DNA from: Pelagibacteraceae bacterium AG-390-A02
GTDB taxonomy: Bacteria > Pseudomonadota > Alphaproteobacteria > Pelagibacterales > Pelagibacteraceae
Direction: 5' to 3'
DNA: 51,735 bases
Assembly: GCA_003278165.1 (NCBI GenBank)
Contig: QCGU01000006.1
Location: forward strand, 1-51,735
Both the position numbers and the translations under genes were made by a program. Below, one piece after another: positions 48,453-51,735 of this stretch; the stretch's first letter is position 1; each line of letters begins with the position of its first letter. Below the pieces are notes generated by a model, which was not told the DNA's origin, made no database searches, and saw only the letters and a program-made list of their open reading frames with translations.

Positions 48453-49151
48453 TTATTTTTTAGAGTTCAATAATAATTTGTTAGACTCCAGAACAAGTTG
48501 AGAAACAATTGAGAGAGCTATTTCAGGACCAGATTTTCCTCCAAGTTTAATGCCTATTGGGCCGTGTATAGAAGCTATTTCCTCTTGAGTAAATCCACTC
48601 TCCTTTAACCTTTGACATCTTTTGGTATGAGTTTTTTTGCTTCCAAGCGCCCCAATATAAAAAAATTTATTTTTCAGCGCATGCTTTAATGCTGGATCAT
48701 CTATTTTTGGATCATGAGTTAAAGTGATTAAAGCATTATTAGAGTCTGTTTCTAATTTCTTAAAAATTTCTTCAGGCCAATCATTTATAATTTTTACATC
48801 TGGAAATCTTTCGGCAGTAATAAAAAATTTTCTAGGATCAACTATTGTGATTACAAAATTCAGATTTTTAAATAAATCAACTAAATATTGAGCAATATGA
48901 ACTGCTCCTACTATAATAACCTCTATTGGTTTTGTAAAATTTTGAATGAATATTTGAGTACCATCAATTACTCCATTTTTTTTTAAACTATGATAATTCT
49001 CTATTTGTTTTTTATAACTTTCAAAATCATTACTTAAAAATTTACCAAATTCAAAAATTTCACTATTTCCATTTGTCAGATTTGTAAGTAAAGCAAAATT
49101 TTGACTAGAAGATTTTTTTTGAATTATTTCATTGAGTATTTCTAATTTCAT
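48453..49151 (-). CDS. XdhC family protein, C-terminal (Rossmann) half
   Basis: XdhC-family proteins insert sulfurated molybdenum cofactor into xanthine dehydrogenase and related hydroxylases. The 232 aa include the C-terminal Rossmann-type domain (VIVGAVHIAQYLVDLFKNLNFVITIVDPR, ALITLTHDPKIDDPALKHAL, FYIGALGSKKTHTKRCQRL, IHGPIGIKLGGKSGPEIALSI). The N-terminal XdhC/CoxI domain is on a separate gene just upstream, overlapping by ATGA. The enzyme served is not in the window, but the allantoin genes nearby suggest xanthine dehydrogenase. Confidence 0.87.
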   Translation of the reverse strand: MKLEILNEIIQKKSSSQNFALLTNLTNGNSEIFEFGKFLSNDFESYKKQIENYHSLKKNGVIDGTQIFIQNFTKPIEVIIVGAVHIAQYLVDLFKNLNFVITIVDPRKFFITAERFPDVKIINDWPEEIFKKLETDSNNALITLTHDPKIDDPALKHALKNKFFYIGALGSKKTHTKRCQRLKESGFTQEEIASIHGPIGIKLGGKSGPEIALSIVSQLVLESNKLLLNSKK

Positions 49152-49480
49152 GAATTTATTTTCTCAATATAAATCTTGATTTCACCTCCACAGGCAAGGC
49201 CTACATTCCACGCGTTATCATCAGATACTTTAAATTCTAATTGCTTAAATGAATTATTATTTTTTAACAAATCTAAGCATTCTTCTATTACATTTGATTC
49301 AACACATCCTCCGGAAACAGATCCAAAAAATTCGCCTTTGTCGTTAACAATCATGTCACTTCCAACTGGACAAGGAGAAGAACCCCATGTTTGTATTACT
49401 CTTGCAAGTATTACTTTTCTATCAGATTCGAACCAGTCTCTTGCCTGTTCTAAAATTGTTCTTTTGATCTGTTTTTCCAT
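49148..49480 (-). CDS. XdhC/CoxI family protein, N-terminal domain
   Basis: The 110 aa correspond to the XdhC/CoxI N-terminal domain: VILARVIQTWGSSPCPVGSDMIV, FFGSVSGGCVESNVIEEC and WNVGLACGGEIKIYIE. Conserved cysteines lie in SGGCVE and GLACGG. It is coupled to the C-terminal half by a 4-nt overlap, so the two are probably made in equal amounts. The ATG at 49480 faces the cytochrome gene across a 50-nt gap. Confidence 0.87.
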   Translation of the reverse strand: MEKQIKRTILEQARDWFESDRKVILARVIQTWGSSPCPVGSDMIVNDKGEFFGSVSGGCVESNVIEECLDLLKNNNSFKQLEFKVSDDNAWNVGLACGGEIKIYIEKINS

Positions 49481-49530
49481 TAAAGAGATTTATCTTTTTA
49501 GTTTTTTTTATTTATGATACCAAATTTATA

Positions 49531-49854
49531 GTGAAAAAATTATTTTTAAAATATTTTATAGCTTTCTTTATAATGCTCTTTTCATCAAATATTTATGTTA
49601 ATGCTGATGAATTGTTTAATGTAGGAAAAGAAGTTTTTCTAGGAGCTGGTAATTGTGCAGCATGCCATATGCTCTCAGATGCTGGATCGAACGCAATGGT
49701 TGGTCCAAATTTAAATGAAATCAGACCTGATATTCAAAGAATTATAATGGCAGTTAGAAACGGTATAGGAGTAATGCCTGCAATGGAGGGTATACTAACT
49801 GATGAGGAAATAGAGGCAGTTGCTCATTATACTTCTATAGCTGCAGAACAATAA
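49531..49854 (+). CDS. Periplasmic c-type cytochrome, small
   Basis: This 107-aa protein starts with GTG at 49531; no in-frame ATG fits. A signal peptide (about 1-25, ending NIYVNADE) is followed by one heme site CAACH (Cys42, Cys45, His46). The probable axial methionine is in GVMPAMEG, and the YTSIAAEQ tail is typical of class I cytochromes. It lies between the xdhC pair and the allantoin genes. An electron-accepting role for a molybdenum hydroxylase is inferred only from that position. Confidence 0.9.
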   Translation: MKKLFLKYFIAFFIMLFSSNIYVNADELFNVGKEVFLGAGNCAACHMLSDAGSNAMVGPNLNEIRPDIQRIIMAVRNGIGVMPAMEGILTDEEIEAVAHYTSIAAEQ

Positions 49855-49862
49855 TAAAAATT

Positions 49863-50762
49863 TTAACTATAATTTTTTATCCAATGCTTTGCTATATCCA
49901 CTCTTTTGCAAATCCAAATATCCTTAAATTTATAAATATAATTTAAAAATTTTTTAAGTGATTGTATTCTACCAGGCCTTCCAATTAATCTACAATGCAA
50001 GCCAACAGACATCATTTTTGGTGAGGTTTTTCCTTCCTCATAAAGAGCATCGAAACTATCTTTTAAATAATTATAAAATTGTTCACCTGAATTAAAACCT
50101 TGATTGGTTGCAAATCTCATATCATTGTTATCAAGCGTGTAAGGAACCATGAGTTGTTTTTTATTACCTTTTTTTATCCAATAAGGAAGATCATCACTGT
50201 ATGTATCGCTACAGTATAAAAAATTACCATTATCAATTACTAAATCTAAAGTATTTGTACTACACCTGCCAGTGTACCAACCAGCAGGTTGAGTGCCAAA
50301 AATTTTTTTTATAGATTTTATTGCAAGTTTCATATCATTCTTTTCTTTTTTCTTTGATACATTTTGATAATCAATCCATCGCCACCCGTGACTAGCAACT
50401 TCATAATTTGCTTTTTTTATAGCTGAACAAACTTCTTTATTTCTCTCTAAGGCCATACCAACTCCAAAAATAGTAAGTGGAATTTTTTTTTTATTAAATA
50501 AATCGTGAATTCTCCAAAAGCCTCTTCTTGATCCATATTCATAAATTGACTCCATATTTAGGTGTCGTCCTTTAATTGGTTTTGCTCCTATAATTTCTGA
50601 CAAAAATACTTCTGAAGTTTTATCACCATGAAGGGTACAATTCTCAGCTCCTTCTTCATAATTAAGTACAAATTGTAAAGCCAACTTAGCATTACCAGGC
50701 CATCTTACCTTAACTTTTTTGGAACCATATCCTACCAAATCTCTTGGATATTTTTTTTTCAT
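49863..50762 (-). CDS. puuE: Allantoinase PuuE (polysaccharide deacetylase fold)
   Basis: PuuE opens allantoin to allantoate and is unrelated to the metal-dependent amidohydrolase AllB. The 299 aa start with YPRDLVGYG and PGNAKLALQFVLNYEEGAE, typical of this family. ESIYEYGSRRGFWRIHDLF, VASHGWRWIDYQ, PAGWYTGRCSTNT, YCSDTYSDDLPYW and GLHCRLIGRPGR follow. Gene order on the minus strand is alc-allA-puuE with ATGA overlaps, so the three are one operon that starts beyond the window. Confidence 0.93.
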   Translation of the reverse strand: MKKKYPRDLVGYGSKKVKVRWPGNAKLALQFVLNYEEGAENCTLHGDKTSEVFLSEIIGAKPIKGRHLNMESIYEYGSRRGFWRIHDLFNKKKIPLTIFGVGMALERNKEVCSAIKKANYEVASHGWRWIDYQNVSKKKEKNDMKLAIKSIKKIFGTQPAGWYTGRCSTNTLDLVIDNGNFLYCSDTYSDDLPYWIKKGNKKQLMVPYTLDNNDMRFATNQGFNSGEQFYNYLKDSFDALYEEGKTSPKMMSVGLHCRLIGRPGRIQSLKKFLNYIYKFKDIWICKRVDIAKHWIKNYS

Positions 50763-51250
50763 TTTTTTAAAATAATTTTATCTTTTTTAAATTTATAAAT
50801 TACAAGATTGTTTCCTTTTCCCTTTCTATCAACAATTAGAAAATTCATATTTTTCATAGAAATCAGTGGAAAGTGCCAAATACCAGCATTGTAATTTACG
50901 CCAGTTTGTTTGGGGACTACAAAGGATTGAATTTTATTTACATCTGGTTTATCTCCTCTTGGTGCTACAAATACTAAAAATTTTGTATCCTCCATTGGTA
51001 TAAAGGCTTGGCTTCCTAAAGGATGTTTTTCCATCATGTCAATTTTCATAGGAAACTTTCTTTTTTTTGCTTTAAAAATACTAACTATTGCTTTTCCTTT
51101 TTTTTTAGAAGTATCTATATTGATTAAATTATCAAATCTTTTTGCATAACCATCATTAATATTTATAGGATTTTTTTTAGATGTATCTATTAATTGACCA
51201 AATTTAGAAAAATTTTTTTTAGTTATTTTTTTTGCTTTTATTAATTTCAT
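50759..51250 (-). CDS. allA: Ureidoglycolate lyase
   Basis: AllA splits ureidoglycolate into glyoxylate and urea, the last step after allantoicase. The 163 aa have the cupin-like fold with the signature RRFDNL-like AKRFDNLINIDTS, MEKHPLGSQAFIPM, FLVFVAP and GVNYNAGIWHFPLISM. The gene overlaps alc and puuE by ATGA on each side. Confidence 0.92.
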   Translation of the reverse strand: MKLIKAKKITKKNFSKFGQLIDTSKKNPININDGYAKRFDNLINIDTSKKKGKAIVSIFKAKKRKFPMKIDMMEKHPLGSQAFIPMEDTKFLVFVAPRGDKPDVNKIQSFVVPKQTGVNYNAGIWHFPLISMKNMNFLIVDRKGKGNNLVIYKFKKDKIILKK

Positions 51251-51735
51251 TTCACAAAATTTCCGAATGCCCTTATTCTTGAAATTCCACCATCTGGATA
51301 GATATTTATTTTAAGATAATTTTCCTTATTTCTTATAATTAGGAATTTTTTAAAAATATGTTTCTTGTGAGCTGACAGCTTTGACTTATTTAAAATAAAC
51401 TTCCAATTTTTTGAATTATTGACAATTGATTTATTGGACAGATTTTTTGAAATACTTGCAGTTTGAATTGAACAACTATCTGGATAGTTTCCTTTAAAAT
51501 GATGGGTATCTATCTCTAATTTTTTTATTAATCCTGGTTTTCCAAATTTTATTATAAGCCAATCAAAGTTTTTTCCTCTACTTCTTCTTGTTTCCCAACC
51601 ATCTCCCATATTTTTTCCTTTACCAGGCGCTATGACATTTTCAGCTCTGCCAAAATGTTCATTATTACAACCAATAATTGAAGCGCCATTTAAAACAGAT
51701 GTAAGGTTGATAGTTTTGTTACTTAAAAAGTTTTT
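51247..51735 (-). CDS. alc: Allantoicase, C-terminal part (runs off the window)
   Basis: Allantoicase hydrolyses allantoate to ureidoglycolate and urea. The reading frame is open for 42 codons from the internal ATG at 51609 to the right edge, so the true start is outside the window and only about 162 codons are seen. The edge part reads LTSVLNGASIIGCNNEHFG, then AENVIAPGKGKNMGDGWETRRSR, matching the start of an allantoicase repeat. The second part ends with INIYPDGGISRIRAFG. It is the upstream member of an alc-allA-puuE operon. Confidence 0.9.
   Translation of the reverse strand, partial: KNFLSNKTINLTSVLNGASIIGCNNEHFGRAENVIAPGKGKNMGDGWETRRSRGKNFDWLIIKFGKPGLIKKLEIDTHHFKGNYPDSCSIQTASISKNLSNKSIVNNSKNWKFILNKSKLSAHKKHIFKKFLIIRNKENYLKINIYPDGGISRIRAFGNFVK

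Noticed and set aside
49421-49445. GATTCGAACCA, resembling the T-arm end of a tRNA read on the minus strand
   Set aside because: It encodes DWFESD in the XdhC N-domain frame; no acceptor stem or anticodon arm can be built around it.
48453-49480. Frameshifted single XdhC gene
   Set aside because: The two frames overlap by a clean ATGA, each half starts and ends at domain borders, so a natural split is the simpler reading.
51247-51609. Complete short allantoicase-like protein starting at the ATG at 51609
   Set aside because: The frame stays open to the window edge with allantoicase-like residues, so the gene is merely cut by the edge.

Overview
This window is AT-rich, densely packed bacterial chromosome that reads as a member of the SAR11 clade (Candidatus Pelagibacter-like Alphaproteobacteria). 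The assignment is inferred from several traits. Proteins are strongly lysine/asparagine/isoleucine-rich, and intergenic gaps are very short. Many genes overlap by 1, 4 or 8 nt. The lysyl-tRNA synthetase is class I. F1 ATP synthase genes stand apart from Fo genes. The order priA-atpHAGDC / rppH-ctpA-rsfS-nadD-proA-proB-obgE-rpmA-rplU is typically alphaproteobacterial. A SAM-II riboswitch precedes metX. No rRNA, tRNA, transposase, integrase, CRISPR array or prophage gene was found, and no stretch longer than 300 bases lacks a gene.

Layout. 1-1334: two unrecognised small proteins, a 50-residue secreted or membrane micro-protein, and a 210-bp non-coding stretch with short repeats. 1335-8184 (+): priA and the F1 operon atpHAGDC. 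8177-14703 (-): a nine-gene operon, rplU-rpmA-obgE-proB-proA-nadD-rsfS-ctpA-rppH. 14770-17206 (-): gloB, metW, metX, with a promoter and SAM-II riboswitch upstream. 17398-19377 (+): hisC-tyrA. 19374-22925 (-): NlpC/P60 hydrolase, AmpG-like permease, TrkH-type K+ transporter. 22978-26545 (+): lysS, pyrD, rpmB, YhhQ/VUT transporter. 26542-29647 (-): polyamine operon (ornithine decarboxylase-like, deoxyhypusine synthase-like, agmatinase/arginase family). 29812-30375 (+): ActR/RegA response regulator. 30368-30919 (-): bioY. 31031-39521 (+): polA, chvI-chvG, ahcY, tsaE, amgK-like, murU-like. 39499-40209 (-): gpmA. 40255-41224 (+): VanZ-like protein and a lytic-transglycosylase-like lipoprotein. 41221-46604 (-): RND pump, membrane-fusion protein, 3-mercaptopyruvate sulfurtransferase, msrA. 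46639-48148 (+): EamA transporter and an AlkA-type glycosylase. 48145-51735: DUF1330 protein, split XdhC, a c-type cytochrome and the allantoin-degradation genes puuE-allA-alc; alc runs off the window edge.

How the genes work together. Most are core housekeeping genes: energy, replication restart and repair, translation, and proline, methionine, histidine/tyrosine and pyrimidine synthesis. Three themes stand out. Methionine supply (metXW) is under a SAM-sensing RNA, and ahcY recycles the SAM by-product. Peptidoglycan turnover and recycling functions (NlpC/P60, AmpG, AmgK, MurU, SLT lipoprotein) are scattered through the window. A purine/allantoin catabolic block at the right end would release urea and glyoxylate. 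I did not find a clearly undescribed system. The most interesting signals are the metX riboswitch with a competing A8C/GU8 hairpin, four convergent gene pairs that share one TTAA as both stop codons, the putative arginine-to-homospermidine operon, and the XdhC/cytochrome/allantoin neighbourhood.
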